Shown here piece by piece: positions 25,587-37,436 of a stretch of 64,000 nt of DNA; position 1 is the stretch's first letter; each line of letters opens with the position of its first letter. Origin of the DNA: Lumbricus terrestris (lineage: Eukaryota; Annelida; Clitellata; Crassiclitellata; Lumbricidae). The translations under genes and the position numbers were made by a program. The DNA lies in NCBI GenBank assembly GCA_949752735.1, contig OX457047.1:38510241-38574240 (forward strand). Direction: 5' to 3'. The notes beneath the pieces were generated by a model that did not search any database, was not told the origin of the DNA, and worked only from the letters and a program-made list of their open reading frames with translations.

Positions 25587-25722
25587 CTATCACGACGCCA
25601 ACCACAAGAACCTGTTGAATTCCATGTGGTTGATCTCCATAACCTTCTTGTCGATTGGGTATGGAGACATCGTTCCAAACACATACTGCGGTCGTGGCAT
25701 CGCCGTTGCCACCGGAGTCATG
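25587..25722 (+). CDS. KCNN: SK channel exon: pore helix and selectivity filter
   Basis: Coding exon of a small-conductance Ca2+-activated K+ channel, a tetrameric plasma-membrane channel gated by calmodulin. Acceptor TTTTTTGCTATTGAACAG, donor ATG|GTAAGT. After one nucleotide completing a split codon it encodes 45 residues, [17 protein letters not shown] followed by [18 protein letters not shown] and [16 protein letters not shown] is the K+ selectivity filter. The [15 protein letters not shown] and TYCG residues are those of vertebrate SK1-3. The exon joins the next one (35055) in phase 0. It is bounded by a 15-bp satellite 5' and by a minisatellite that starts at its donor. The exons for S1-S5 are not seen, so the gene's 5' part probably lies outside the window. 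Confidence 0.95.
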
Positions 25723-26330
25723 GTAAGTACTCTTGTCATGGCAGTACTCTTGTCATGGTAAGTACTCTTGTCATGGCAGTACTCTTGTCATGGTAAGTAC
25801 TCTTGTCATGGCAGTACTCTTATCATGGCAGTACTCTTGTCATGGTAGTACTCTTGTCATGGTAGTACTCTTTTCATGGTAAGTACTCTTATCATGGCAG
25901 TACTCTTGTCATGGTAGTACTCTTGTCGTGGTGTCATGATGGTATTCCTGTCATAGTAAGTATTCTTGTCATGGTAGAAAGTAGAAACGATTGTCATGGT
26001 AGGTATTCTTATCATGGTAGAAACTCTCTTGTCATGGTACGCACTCCTGCCATAGTAAGTATTCTTGTCATGGTAGAAACGTTTGTCATGCTAAGTATAT
26101 TCTTTTCATGGTAGAAACACTTAGCATGATAAATACTCTTGTCAAGCTAAGTATTCTATCATGGTAAAAACTCTTGACATGATAAATACTCTTGTCATTA
26201 TACGTACTCATGTAATAGTACAGAATGGGGTAGTACTTTTGTCATAATGAACGCTCTTGTAATGATGATTACTCCTGTCATAGTACGTACTTCTGGCATG
26301 GTTGTACTCTTGTCCTTTTGATAACTGTTC
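25723..26330. repeat. Minisatellite built from the SK splice-donor sequence
   Basis: Tandem units of about 17-18 bp, TCATGGTAAGTACTCTTG or TCATGGCAGTACTCTTG, begin at the exon end itself. Perfect GTAAGTAC donor-like copies lie at 25723 (the real donor), 25758, 25793 and 25879. Further units degrade to GGTAGTAC, GGTAGAAAC and AAGTATTC towards 26330. Confidence 0.9.
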
Positions 26331-26418
26331 TTTACTGTCGGAGTTCGGCTATAGGATCGCCTCTTATTAGAAACCATGGAGGGGCGCTATATAAATCCTC
26401 AGAACGAATGAATGAATG
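26331..26418 (+). mobile_element. CR1-like LINE 3' end
   Basis: GGATCGCCTCTTATTAG, GAGGGGCGCTATATAAAT and (GAAT)n match the LINE 3' end family at 11115 and 28500. Lies in an SK intron. Confidence 0.6.
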
Positions 26419-26742
26419 TTTATTATCCGTCTACGAATGGTCGATATAGAAAAAATAATATTTGCATAATTATAACCATGACAAATGATTTTTCAAATTT
26501 ATTGGACGAGACCAGAGCAAAAAAGTGAATCAAAACGAAGACCAATAACGAACGAGCTATGACTGAGGACAATTTAATAATTCGTAAGGTCCTGGCATAT
26601 GCTGCGTGGGACATTTAGCCCGGATGTGCGAAATAAATCGTGAATTTCGTGGAATGCCTATAGCCTTTGCCTATGCCTATGCATCAACTTTCGGTTGATT
26701 CATTAGTCATGATCAGCAACTTGATTATTCATGAGCAGTGAC
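26419..26742. other. SK intron, no feature seen
   Basis: Unique AT-rich intronic sequence. Confidence 0.5.
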
Positions 26743-27019
26743 CAAGGCCGTAGCTAGGGGGTGTTTTGGGTGTTTGAACACCCCCCTCCAAATGGAAAAT
26801 GTGAAAAATAATAGAATGCATTTACGAGCACATGATGTAAAAACCATGAAATAAAACCATGAAAACATCCCCGAAATGGAAAAAGGAAAAAAAGCAGAAT
26901 TAATTAATTGGTGACATTTTTTGAAGATTTCGGCCGGATGGCTAAAAAAGGTCATAAGTTTTTTTGGGAAGGGAAATTGGTGAAACACCACCCGAAATCA
27001 AATTCGGGCTACAGCCTTG
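26743..27019. mobile_element. hAT-like MITE, 277 bp, CAAGGCCGTAGC family
   Basis: Termini CAAGGCCGTAGCTAGG and GGGCTACAGCCTTG. Flanks GCAGTGAC/GCAGTAAC give an 8-bp duplication with one mismatch. Inserted in the large SK intron. No transposase. Confidence 0.8.
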
Positions 27020-27075
27020 GCAGTAACGCACGGAGTAAATATGTTTTGACTCTTTTGAGTTGGTGAGCTCAGGAG

Positions 27076-27381
27076 CAGGCGGATCCAAGGTTGAGGGCAA
27101 AACCAACCATGCCCCCCATTTAGAAAAACGCACATTTCTCACCAGCTATTCTGGCGGAGAAAATGGACGTGGCCCCCATCATGTTCGTAGGCTCCCATGA
27201 GGTTCGTACAGGGTTTCAACAATACAGTGGGGAAAATGGTATCTTTTTCTGATAATATTACGACCAAAATGACTAAAAAAGGCCGTAGATTTTACGGCGA
27301 CGAACGTGAAATTTTTTCAGACCCAAGATCAAAGATTTTGCTCCCTCCCCCTTCGAAAATTGATTTCTGTATCCGCCCCTG
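27076..27381. mobile_element. hAT-like MITE, 306 bp, CAGGCGGATCC family
   Basis: Termini CAGGCGGATCCAAGG and TGTATCCGCCCCTG, flanked on both sides by CTCAGGAG, an exact 8-bp duplication. Only 57 bp from the element at 26743-27019. No transposase. Confidence 0.82.
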
Positions 27382-27389
27382 CTCAGGAG

Positions 27390-28112
27390 GAGTAGGCCTA
27401 GTAGTACGACGGTCATAGCTCACCTCAGACCTTGCCCTTGCCCTTGCCATGACTTTGAAACATCATACAAACACTATATATGCGTCTGAGGACTGCGGCC
27501 GGTGTTTAGTTGACGCTCATAATCTATTTACTCATTCATTACAGCGTGGGCTATAAAAATTATAAAATGGTAATTACTTCGTGAATATTTAAGAGATCGC
27601 TTACTCATATGTTTTCTCGCATCTCGTTCGTGGGACGGAGCGAAAATAATATCTGCAACTTTGTTTCCTCTTCAAACAATCATGCTTGCAATATACTGCC
27701 ACTGATCGGCGAATTATATTTTGAACACCCGCCGACGCTTAGATATTAAACAGTGCGTGGGTTGAACAATAAACAACGAACGGCAGCAGGTTTTTTTAGC
27801 GTGCAGTTCCACACAAAATGTGCAGTTCTACAAAAAATGTGCAGTTTTTCTAGATGGATTTGCGCACTTATATGTGCAGTTAAAAATGGTAAAAAGTTCG
27901 TTGTCATCCGATTGGGAGTAACTTACCATGGAGGATGGGATCATGGGAAAGAACTGGTTGCCTAGTTTTAAAAATTCCTTTGAAAAGTCCTCATTTAGAG
28001 CCCATGAAAGCGGCGCACAGGCTTCGAATTCCAATGGGTTGTAGGAAATAAGGAATCGGTTGAGAAAGGGACCGCCGTGTATGGTGACTTTTCCTAAACC
28101 GGGTACCTTGAT
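27390..28112. other. SK intron, no feature seen
   Basis: Unique sequence. Three near-repeats of AAAATGTGCAGTT at about 27813-27850. No gene. Confidence 0.5.
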
Positions 28113-28116
28113 CCAT

Positions 28117-28167
<51 letters not shown>

Positions 28168-28196
28168 CTTATTTATTTATTTATTTATTTATTTAC

Positions 28197-28235
<39 letters not shown>

Positions 28236-28263
28236 CTTATTTATTTATTTATTTATTTATTTA
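28113..28263. repeat. (TTTA)n microsatellite
   Basis: TTTATTTA run with a few CTTA variants. Confidence 0.97.
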
Positions 28264-28499
28264 GTGCACCAGAGAAGAAAATAGAACACGAGTACATGTT
28301 AACAGCCACAAAATATAAATATCCCTGCGCAACAGGAAGCCCGTAAAAAGCTGGAAGCTCATAATGGACCTGTTCTCTAAAATTTAATACACAATTAACG
28401 TTTCAGTCAACGTTCCAATCTCTTTCAGTTCTAAGCAACGATGTCCTATTAAGACCACAGAAATGTTAGCAGGGCCCACTGATGATATCTGACAGTATA
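28264..28499. other. SK intron, no feature seen
   Basis: Unique intronic sequence. Confidence 0.4.
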
Positions 28500-28731
28500 T
28501 ACAAACTAGCCTATAGTAGGACCCTCAATCTGGAATGGTCTTCCTCTGACCCTCTGCTCTCTTTGTAAAAATCCTTCTCAGGTTTTCCTCTCTCATATTA
28601 AGACAGTTTTATTTGGCCGCGCTGAGGTTGGGAGCGCCTCTGAGTAGCCCCCTTGAAGAGGCGCTATATAAATGCATATAATGAATGAATGAATGAATGA
28701 ATGAATGAATGAATGAATGAATGAATGAATA
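28500..28731 (+). mobile_element. CR1-like LINE 3' end with (AATG)n tail
   Basis: Reads AGGACCCTCAATCTGGAATG (the P-x-WN motif region of the ORF end), then GGGAGCGCCTCTGAGTAGCC, GAGGCGCTATATAAATGC and an (AATG)n run. Best-preserved member of this 3' end family in the window. Confidence 0.75.
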
Positions 28732-29464
28732 AACTATGGACTAAATTTAATCACACACGCAAATTAGCATAGCAAAGAAGGCTCCAAATGAACATGATCG
28801 CAAAATACACAGAAGTAGATATAAAAGAAATTCGGAAATTACTTATTTCCGGGGAATTGAAGCCGTCAACCTCTGCCATAAATACGACCATGACTTGTAA
28901 GTAATAGGACCACAGGAAATGAGGACAACTGATGATTGTGAGGTTATTAAAAGCGACTTCGTGAGGTCATTGCAAAGCGCTACACAAATATCCATGTACA
29001 TACATTGGAAAGTTTTTAGCTGTTGCTATTGTAATATTATGTCGCAGGGTAGAAAAGGTTTGTTAAGAAAAGTTTGCTTAGATCGCTAAGAAACACAGCA
29101 GCATTGTAGGCTGTAAGGTGGAAGTAGAAAGGTCTCCAATGGTGACCGGGAAAAGGAAGAGACGCAGGAAATGGATCAGTCACTGGTTCCCTGGTGGGAA
29201 CTATCCTGGAAGAAAGAATGGAGGAGAGGAAGACGAGAGGGAACCTAAGCGGATGATGCTGGACTGGATGCTGGTGGTGAATGGATAGGGTAAGCTGGAG
29301 GAGGGAGTCCAGCAGCACCGAGGGAAGTGGCAACCTTGGACGATTTCCATCTATACTCAAGGGAAAGAGCTGGAAGAAGAAGACCTGTCAGACTGCTTTG
29401 TTTCGCAGATGTATCGTTCCCTTTGATCCATGGCATCCACGACTCATTCATCCTAATCACCTTC
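28732..29464. other. SK intron, no gene seen
   Basis: Unique sequence, with a short CAAAGCGCTACACAAATATCC word near 28973 that looks like another LINE 3' end scrap. Confidence 0.5.
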
Positions 29465-30330
29465 CTCTTACTCCTCCTCCTCCTCCTGTTTGTCTACCTC
29501 CTCCTGTTCTTGTTGCTCTTACTCCTCTTCCTCTTGCCTCTCTTCCTTCTATTCCATATTCCTGCTGCCTCGCTTCCTACCCCCCTCTCCCTTCCCGCCT
29601 CTACTCCCCTGCCCTCTGCCTCCACCTGCCTCTCTTCCTCCTACTCCTCTTACTCCTCCTACTCCTCCTACTCCTCCTTCTCCTCTTACTCCTACTCCTC
29701 TTATTCTTCCTCCTCCTCCTCCTCCTCCTACTCCTTCCGGCTCTCAGACTTCTCCTCCTCCTCCTACCTGCCTTATCATTTTCCTCTTTCTCATATACCT
29801 GCATCCTCCTCTGATTCTTCTATTCTTCCCTTTCCTCCTACTCCAATATCTGTTCCTCCATCTTCATTTCCTCCAACTTCCCTTTCCATCCCTCGTATTC
29901 TTCTCTCCTATATACTCCACATTTTCGGTTCCCTCTGCCTCCGTGTCCTCTATAAGTTCTCTTTCTCCTGCTTCTCTTCAGACATTGCTTCGATTCTTCC
30001 CATTCATCTATCTCTTCCCTACTCCAATGACTCTTCCTCCAACTATACTATTATAGTCCTCTATAATCTCGTCCCCATCATAACAATCTTCAGCTCACTC
30101 CTCCACTTCCTCGTCCTCCTCCTCCTCATCATCCTCTTTTTTTCCTTGTTCAAAATTCATAATTGTATTCGATCTTCTTCGTGCTCATTTTTTCTAGTCT
30201 TCTTCTCTCGGTTTCATCAACTCCATTCCATATCAGTCATTTACTTTCCCTCTTCCTATCTCTCTTCCCATTTTTACTTTTTCTACATCTGTTCCTTGTT
30301 CATTTACAAATCTTCCTTTTCATCGTCACC
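29465..30330. repeat. Pyrimidine-rich (TCC/CTC) low-complexity tract
   Basis: CTC/CTT-rich tract, near-perfect TCC repeats at 29640-29770 and then decaying. It holds open the 437-codon Ser/Leu/Phe-rich frame at 29327-30640, which shows no domain and is not called as a gene. Confidence 0.85.
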
Positions 30331-30564
30331 TACTTCATTCAAACCTCTAATTCCCCGTGGAGCAGAGCATCTAATAGCTGTTGTATATCAGCGAACAATC
30401 GATGAAAATCCAGACAGATTAATTTTCCCGATTGACAGATCAATCGTCGAGGAATATAATATACTTCTCATCCTTTTGCTCCTCACAAGCAGTCTTCTGA
30501 CCTTCGCCACAGACTCACTTCTAATAGTATATGTACGAGAAACTCACCGAGCAGCCCTGCAACA

Positions 30565-30864
30565 CATAGGCGGAGTTTATCATGGACTGGGGAGGGGGGC
30601 TAAGAAGGCCAGATTCAGATTTTTACAGTACAAATGGTAATTCTTATCGGGCTTTGCCTCCCCCACCCACCAAGAAGGCTCAGACTCATAAATTTGTTCG
30701 GGGAAAAAGGCTCTTTTCACGAACTTCAATCGAATGACTAAAAAGTCATCAACTTTTTGGCCGAGAAATATTGTCAGCGTCGTTCTGGACCAAGTCTCAA
30801 CCTCAACAAAGCCCAAGTTCTTTTTTAGCCCCCCCCCCAGAACGGAAACCAAACGCGGCCCATG
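30565..30864. mobile_element. Probable hAT-like MITE, 300 bp
   Basis: Ends CATAGGCGGAGTTT and AAACGCGGCCCATG are inverted with mismatches. Subterminal GGGGGGCTAAGAA and its counterpart TTTTTAGCCCCCCC are also inverted. Flanks CTGCAACA and CCGCAGCA match at six of eight positions, so this is an old insertion if real. Confidence 0.5.
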
Positions 30865-31839
30865 CCGCAGCATGCAATGAACGTTACGCTTCTCGTTTTT
30901 AACTGGATGTCTTGAACACTAGAGGCTAAATAACTTAAGCTGAATTGCGTTGAATTTGGCTACAAGGGACATTTCTCTCCTACCAGGAATGTACTAGGCT
31001 TATACGTGTGGCTGAGGTAACTGCTGAGACTGGACTGGGAGTGCCACTGAGTAGGTGTTTTGAAGAGGCGCGATGCAACTTCTCTGAATGAATGGATGGA
31101 TGAATATATTAATCTCCCATTTTGCAAATTATATTTACTTGTAGTGTCGTTATATGGGACCTATTGGATTACGAAATAATTTCATAAATTGCAGTCGTAG
31201 TCGCACTTGTCAACTCTAAACTTCTAACGCGCAACTCTGTCTAAACTCGGAGCACCAGCTTATTCACGAGCGCATGATGCCCGTCGTATACACTTGCGGT
31301 CTTTCGATTAGTTCTCGGGGAAAAATTGAAGGACTAAGGAAAGGAAATTACCTATACATCAATCTGCTGAAGTATATTTCAAAGATTACAAGTTCGTCTC
31401 GATTGTATACGTCGTAGCCTAACTCCTACAATACAGACGCATTTGCATTTCCTTCCTGGATCCCGAAATTAAATGCATTATTGCTATTCCCGCAGAAAAA
31501 TCATCTGAAACCGGTTCAATCCAACTTTTGAGGGTCCTTTGGATCCGCGTTGGTTCCCCCTTAGAATTCTACATCAATCATTGTCAATATCGATTCCGTG
31601 TGATGGCCGTTGACTGCGGTGTAGAAGTTCGGTCAATAAACGACATCAAACATGTCGAGTTGACAGGTCCGTACTGAATGGCAGACTTTTACGTGATTGG
31701 TCGATTATCTGGCGAATCGGGGACGCTGCTTTTTCGCTGGGTGTTGTGTGATTCGCTGTCATTATGTTGAGCAAAGTTTCGATGATCTTTTTATGGAAAC
31801 GAAGCATAGGCCTACCTCTATTCCTATTCTCTATCTGTT
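30865..31839. other. SK intron with a LINE 3' end scrap
   Basis: 31025-31110 reads GGGAGTGCCACTGAGTAGG, GAGGCGCGATGCAAC and a (GAATG)-type tail, a decayed LINE 3' end on the + strand. The rest is unique. Confidence 0.55.
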
Positions 31840-32215
31840 TGACTCTGTCTCTGTCTCTCTATCTCTCTGCCTCTCCCTCTCTCTGTCTTTAAGTCTGTCT
31901 GTTTGTCTCTCTTCCTTTCTTACCTTCTCTCTCTCTCTTTTTCCTTCTCTATCTCTCTGTCTCGCTCTCTCTGTCTCTCTGTCTCGTTCTCCCTCTCTCT
32001 CCCTCTCTATTTGTCTGTCTGTCTCTGTTTCTCTGTCTATCTCTCTGTTTCTCTGTCTCTGCTCTCTGTCTCTGTCTCTCTGTCTGTCTCTGTCTCTGTA
32101 TGACTGTCTGTCTATCTGTCTCTCTCCCCCTCTCTCTCCCTCCCTCCCTCCCTCCCTCCCTCCCTCCCTCCCTCCCTCCCTCCCTCCCTCCCTCCCTCCC
32201 TCCCTCCCTCCCTCC

Positions 32216-32259
<44 letters not shown>

Positions 32260-32260
32260 C
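31840..32260. repeat. (TCTC)/(TCCC)n low-complexity block
   Basis: TCTC/TCTG repeats followed by a (CCCT)n run at about 32140-32215 and (CT)n to 32258. Confidence 0.95.
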
Positions 32261-32697
32261 AATCGAACTCGGTGCTTGTTTTCCCATGAACATCATAAAC
32301 CATGCGACCGCACATCTACATAGAGATGTTCAATGCTGGTTTTCTTTTAAAGTACCGTCAGATAAGGCTAAGACGGACAGTACTGTTATGAAGGCAGAAA
32401 CGAAGACAAACAGAGATAGGCTGACAATGGGGCAGGCAGAGAGGCAGACAAACAAACAGACAGCCAGACAGATAGAACTACAGAAAATAAGGCAAGCGCG
32501 CATACACTCAAAAACGGATATTCAAGTCGTCACGAAAGCAAACACGAAGAGCCTGTAACTTAGCATGCAATGCCATGCATGGTATGGTTTCCTGTGCAGT
32601 TGCTAACCTACAGCAGTCGTCGAATCGACAATGCAGCGAATTAATGTTCGCGACTATTAAACCAATAATTGAATAGATTTGTCGCATCGACTGAGAT
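32261..32697. other. SK intron, no gene seen
   Basis: Unique sequence with a GACA-rich patch at 32400-32480. Confidence 0.5.
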
Positions 32698-32855
32698 CGG
32701 ATTTGACCATCGGATGTAGCCATCGGATGTCCATAGCCATCGGATGTAGCCATCGGATGTCTATAGCCATCGGATGTAGCCATCGGATGTAGCCATCGGA
32801 TGTCTATAGCCATCGGATGTCTATATATATATATAGCCATCGGATTTGACCATCG
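32698..32855. repeat. Minisatellite (AGCCATCGGATGT)
   Basis: About ten copies of a 13-15-bp unit AGCCATCGGATGT, some with CTAT or CCAT spacers, interrupted by an (AT)n run near 32822. Confidence 0.9.
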
Positions 32856-33158
32856 GATGTGACCAACGCGTCTGCGATTTGTCGATTTTCTGAACGCCTC
32901 GTTTGAGAAAGAGGAGGAGAGTGTGGCGAAATTCCAGATCCATGTAATTCCAGATTAATCTGCTAAGGTCACCGGTTGGCGGAAGGAGGGCAGCGGGAGA
33001 GCAGCTGGAGTCATCGTTCATTCGTTCGTCCGTCCGTCCGTTCGGATGGACGGATGGACGGATGGGCGTTGGTCGTTTCTGCTAAGCAGCAATTGTGGGT
33101 AAAACAGCGGTGGTAATCAAGGTCGTTGTGAACATGAAAGAGCATTAAATATTAACGA
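32856..33158. other. SK intron, no gene seen
   Basis: Short GTCC/GGAC tetranucleotide inverted pair at 33024-33064. Otherwise unique. Confidence 0.45.
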
Positions 33159-33613
33159 AATGATGGATGGATGGAGGGAAGGAAGGATAGAGGATGGAAG
33201 GAAGGATGTAGGGATGTATGGGGGAAGGGAGGGAGGGAAGGAGGGAATGAGTAAGGGTTAGACGGAAGGTGGGAACGAAGAAACCACGGTTTAATGAGTG
33301 AATAGATGGAAGAATTCATGGATGAATGTGAAGAACAGAGATGTATTGATGTACGGATGAATGAATGGATGGATGTACGGATGGATGGGTGTACGGATGG
33401 ATGGATGCATGGATGTACGGATGGATATAGATGGATGGATGTATGAATGTACGGATGGTTGGATGTATGAATGTACGGGTGGATGGATGCATGGATGTAC
33501 GGATGGATGTATGGATGGATGAATGGATGGATGGATGGAACGAAGAAGCAAGGCACGAATGGATGGACTTATCAAACGTGAGACGAATTATATATTGGAT
33601 AGATGGATGAAGG
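33159..33613. repeat. (GGAT/GATG)n low-complexity block
   Basis: GGAT/GAAT/GTAC-rich imperfect tetranucleotide repeats. This is the target into which the following element inserted. Confidence 0.9.
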
Positions 33614-34745
33614 CATGGGCGCCCGCACATAGGGGCAAGGGGGGGCACTTGCCCCCCCCTGGAAAGTTGAGATTTATTTTTATAACCACTACTTTTGGGT
33701 ATTTAGCCATTTTTTCGCATTAAAACACTTGTGCTACGACTGATACACAGTGAAAGCCAGAAATCTACGTGTAGAAATCTCTATAGAAATAAAAGCGCTC
33801 TTAATTTTCTACCTAGCATTTTTCAAACTCTTGCTATAAATGCAACAATGGCCATTGATTGGCTTTTATCCCTCATGCGGGCGCCTATGCAAATAGTAGG
33901 CCTATCGATTATGACCTACTAGATTTGCATTACATTGCATCACATTACAAATCTCACTGCAATGCAACCTTTCACAATTGCACACAAATTAATTATCAAT
34001 AAATTACACTTATGCAAAAATTTGAAATTTCTCAGTAGCACATTGAAATTTCTTCAGTAGATATTATGCTTATTCGCCAGCATTATAATTATATACATCA
34101 AGTATGCTATAAGCCAAGCTGCATTTTGTCCATTTTGCATGCTGTCAGCACAGAATCCAGGGAGGTCAAGCTGTAGACAAACTTTGATAAGGGGCTCTGG
34201 TTATCACCCCTCATTCAACAGTATTGATACTTCATCTGATCCTCGTATCCTCCACATTCCAAAACAACACCGTATTAACATCTACTCTGGTCCTCTGGCC
34301 AGCGGAATCGGACCTCTTTCTGACTACTCTTTGAACAACATTATGACTCGATGCAGCGCTTGTGAATAAGCTGGTGCCCTGTTATTGGCCTTCGAGTGGC
34401 ACTTTAGAAGCTTAGAAATTACGATTAGCCTGGAAGTAGCTAGATAGCACTTATCCCTTTTCCCCATTCAATTATTCGTTCATTCATTCTCTGGACTTAT
34501 GTAGGTTAGTGCCCGTTCAGGAACCTACTTTTTAAGATCAACTTTTTAACATATTTCTTCCCACTAAGGAAACAATTCATATTAAAAATGATACATAAGA
34601 TGAAATTGAGAAATTTGCATTAAAAACCTCTCTGAAAATACCCTGTTCTTAATTTCCCAGGTTTGCTTTTTAAAAATTTAGCCGTGAACAGACCTGCCGC
34701 AAATTTTTTTTGCCCCCCCTGCAAAAATTTCTGCGGGCGCCCATG
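33614..34745. mobile_element. Non-autonomous hAT-like element, 1.13 kb
   Basis: Left end CATGGGCGCCCGCA and right end TGCGGGCGCCCATG are perfect inverted repeats. Both flanks are GATGAAGG, an exact 8-bp duplication. The interior includes GTGAATAAGCTGGTGCCC and AGAAATTACGATTA (34360-34432), which match the LINE 3' ends in the tandem array, so a LINE fragment was captured. No transposase frame. Confidence 0.85.
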
Positions 34746-34753
34746 GATGAAGG

Positions 34754-35054
34754 ATAGATGGACGGACGGGTGGATGAATGAATAAATGAATGAATGAATG
34801 AATGAATGAATGAATAGAAGTGGATGGGGATATATGTGAGCGTATCGATAGACATAAAATATATACATATTATATATATATATATTAGCTGTGGCACCCG
34901 GCGTTGCCCGGAAAATTTTCTTTTCCGCCTCTACCCCTCTGAGGTACCGGCGTTGCCCGCTAAATTTCGAGTTTTCACACTTCCATATACTGTACTCCCA
35001 TTTGCCATGCTGACTGCTTTGACTGTTTCCATGTGGTTTGTCTTTTTTTCGTAG
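34754..35054. other. SK intron upstream of the S6 exon
   Basis: (GAAT)n at about 34770-34815 and (AT)n near 34870. A tandem GGCGTTGCCCG word at 34901 and 34949. A pyrimidine tract TTTGTCTTTTTTTCGTAG precedes the exon. Confidence 0.5.
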
Positions 35055-35165
35055 GGATCCGGTTGCACGGCTCTTGTCGTCGCAGTTCTGGCGAGGAAGC
35101 TGGAGTTGAGTCGAGCGGAAAAGCATGTTCACAATTTCATGATGGACACACAGCTGACGAAACGG
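35055..35165 (+). CDS. KCNN: SK channel exon: end of S6 and start of calmodulin-binding domain
   Basis: Acceptor TTTTTTTCGTAG, donor CGG|GTAAGA, 37 codons in phase 0. Encodes [20 protein letters not shown] followed by [17 protein letters not shown]. [15 protein letters not shown] is the inner half of S6 and the RKLEL linker of SK channels. [17 protein letters not shown] is the first helix of the calmodulin-binding domain and is essentially unchanged from vertebrates. The intron before it is 9.3 kb, filled with repeats and at least five mobile elements; the intron after it is 3.7 kb. Confidence 0.97.
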
Positions 35166-35179
35166 GTAAGACAAACAAC

Positions 35180-35640
35180 AAATTAGATTACAGTCAACAA
35201 TAGATTACAATCAGCAATACATTGCAATCAACAATATATTGCAATCAACAATAGATTACAATCAACAATACATTGCAATTAACAATATAATTATTGCAAT
35301 CAACAATACATTGCAATGCTATTACTTTGCCATGGTTTCAGTAAGAAAGTCTGCCGTTTCTGTCTTTCTCTGTCTCTGTCTGACTATGCCTGTCTATGTC
35401 TCTTTCCTTCTCTCTAGTTCTATCACTCGCTCGCTTTCTGTCTCCCTGTCTCTGTATCTGTCTTTTTATCTGTCTATTCCTCTCTGTCTCCCTTTCTGTA
35501 TGTCTGTCTGTCTGTCTGTATGTCTACATGTATGTCTGTCTGTTTGTCTGTCTGCCTGTCTCTCATTCGCTGTATACTTTCTCAGTATCTCTCCCACTCT
35601 TTTTTCTAACTCTCTTTCTCCCCATTTCCCCTCTTTTTCT
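35180..35640. repeat. (CAATCAACAATA)n and (TCTG/TCTC)n
   Basis: 35180-35320 holds about eight imperfect copies of a ~17-bp unit TTGCAATCAACAATA. 35355-35640 is TCTC/TCTG low-complexity DNA. Confidence 0.8.
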
Positions 35641-36184
35641 CTCTCATGGCACACCGCTCATGAATAATCACGTGCCCTCGCTTAGCTTTGAAGTATCGTT
35701 TTAGAATTTTTGAGGCAACGATTCCGCTTAGGTCTACAGTACCGTACAATATCCGACGTGTCCTGCAGCACTGATCCTCAACTCAAACTGAAAAATAATG
35801 CACCTAACCCGCACGACGACGACGCCGACACAAGTGTCTGGTGCAATGGAGCTGTTGGTTGGCAGGCGTTAGCTTTAATGACGTGGGGGACCGTGGGACG
35901 AGTGCGACCACGGGACGTTACAGTCTCATTCGAAACGGAAGCGAAAGTGGTTGAGTAATGGAATAAATGAGAACGTGGCATTCGGAAATGATGGAAGAGA
36001 TCACGTGACATCGTCACGTGATGACGATGATGAAGAACGACGAGCACTCGAACGGCTGACGACGAACGTCTGCCCCGACGACGACGACGACGACGACGAT
36101 ATACATTTTTTATTGAGCGCTATAAACCTGACAATAATATCGGTATATTATTAACCATGGTCGATGCTGCAGTCCAGTTGGTGG
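35641..36184. other. SK intron, no gene seen
   Basis: Unique sequence with a (GAC)n patch at 36076-36100. Confidence 0.5.
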
Positions 36185-36205
36185 CTGCCATCTTTATATA
36201 TATAT

Positions 36206-36253
36206 ATTATATATATATATCATATACTATTATACACTATTACTATACTATTA

Positions 36254-36295
<42 letters not shown>

Positions 36296-36346
36296 TAATA
36301 GTATAGTAATAGTGTATAATAGTATATGATATATATATATAATAAT
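36206..36346. repeat. Perfect AT-rich palindrome
   Basis: 36221-36258 and 36291-36328 are exact reverse complements (38 bp), flanked inside and outside by (AT)n, so the whole ~140 bp can fold into one hairpin. Possible cruciform. No sign of a microRNA-type arm with bulges. Confidence 0.9.
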
Positions 36347-36365
36347 GTATATATATATTATATCG

Positions 36366-36954
36366 GTGTATATAAGCGTACAGGTTCAACTTCTGGTGCG
36401 TGGTATGGAAACTGGATAGTTTGTTTACGAGTCTTTTGTGCTCTTCGGGGTTTTTAGGTTTAAGTACTTAGCGCTTTAAAGCCGAGATTTTTTAAAGTCT
36501 AGAAGTGCAATTGCAGGGAAAATGTTTCTGATAGAAGTGTTAACAATGGACGATGGCCAGCGCATAAATTACGATTGATTGATTGATTGATTAATTGATT
36601 GATTGATTGATTGATTGATTGATACCTTAATTGGCTTCATAATATTTACATTGATGATGTTAATAAAGGCATATCGCTATCAATCGATTAATAATATTCT
36701 TAGTTCTTATTAATACTTATTTTTACTAATAATACTAATATTGCCATTATTAGTTGACATTTTCATTAGCAATTTACATTGCAATTTATCATAATTGAAA
36801 TTATTATTAGGCCTATTACTATTGATATCATCAATAGTAATAATTAGCCTTGCTATAATTACTAGTAATATTAGCAATTGACTATATAGTTAATTATCAA
36901 TATTTATTGATAGTGATCATAAGACTGCTCTTGCTGTTTTTATTATTGTTAGGC
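36366..36954. other. SK intron with (GATT)n
   Basis: 36572-36625 is a (GATT)n run, then AT-rich unique DNA with many TAATATTAGC words. Confidence 0.5.

Positions 36955-37436
<482 letters not shown>

Noticed and set aside
29327..30640. 437-codon Ser/Leu/Phe-rich frame
   Set aside because: Produced by a CT-rich low-complexity tract; no domain, no splice sites, and it lies in an SK intron.
36206..36346. microRNA precursor
   Set aside because: The hairpin is perfect and AT-rich, with (AT)n at both loop and base; no bulged precursor shape or conserved arm.
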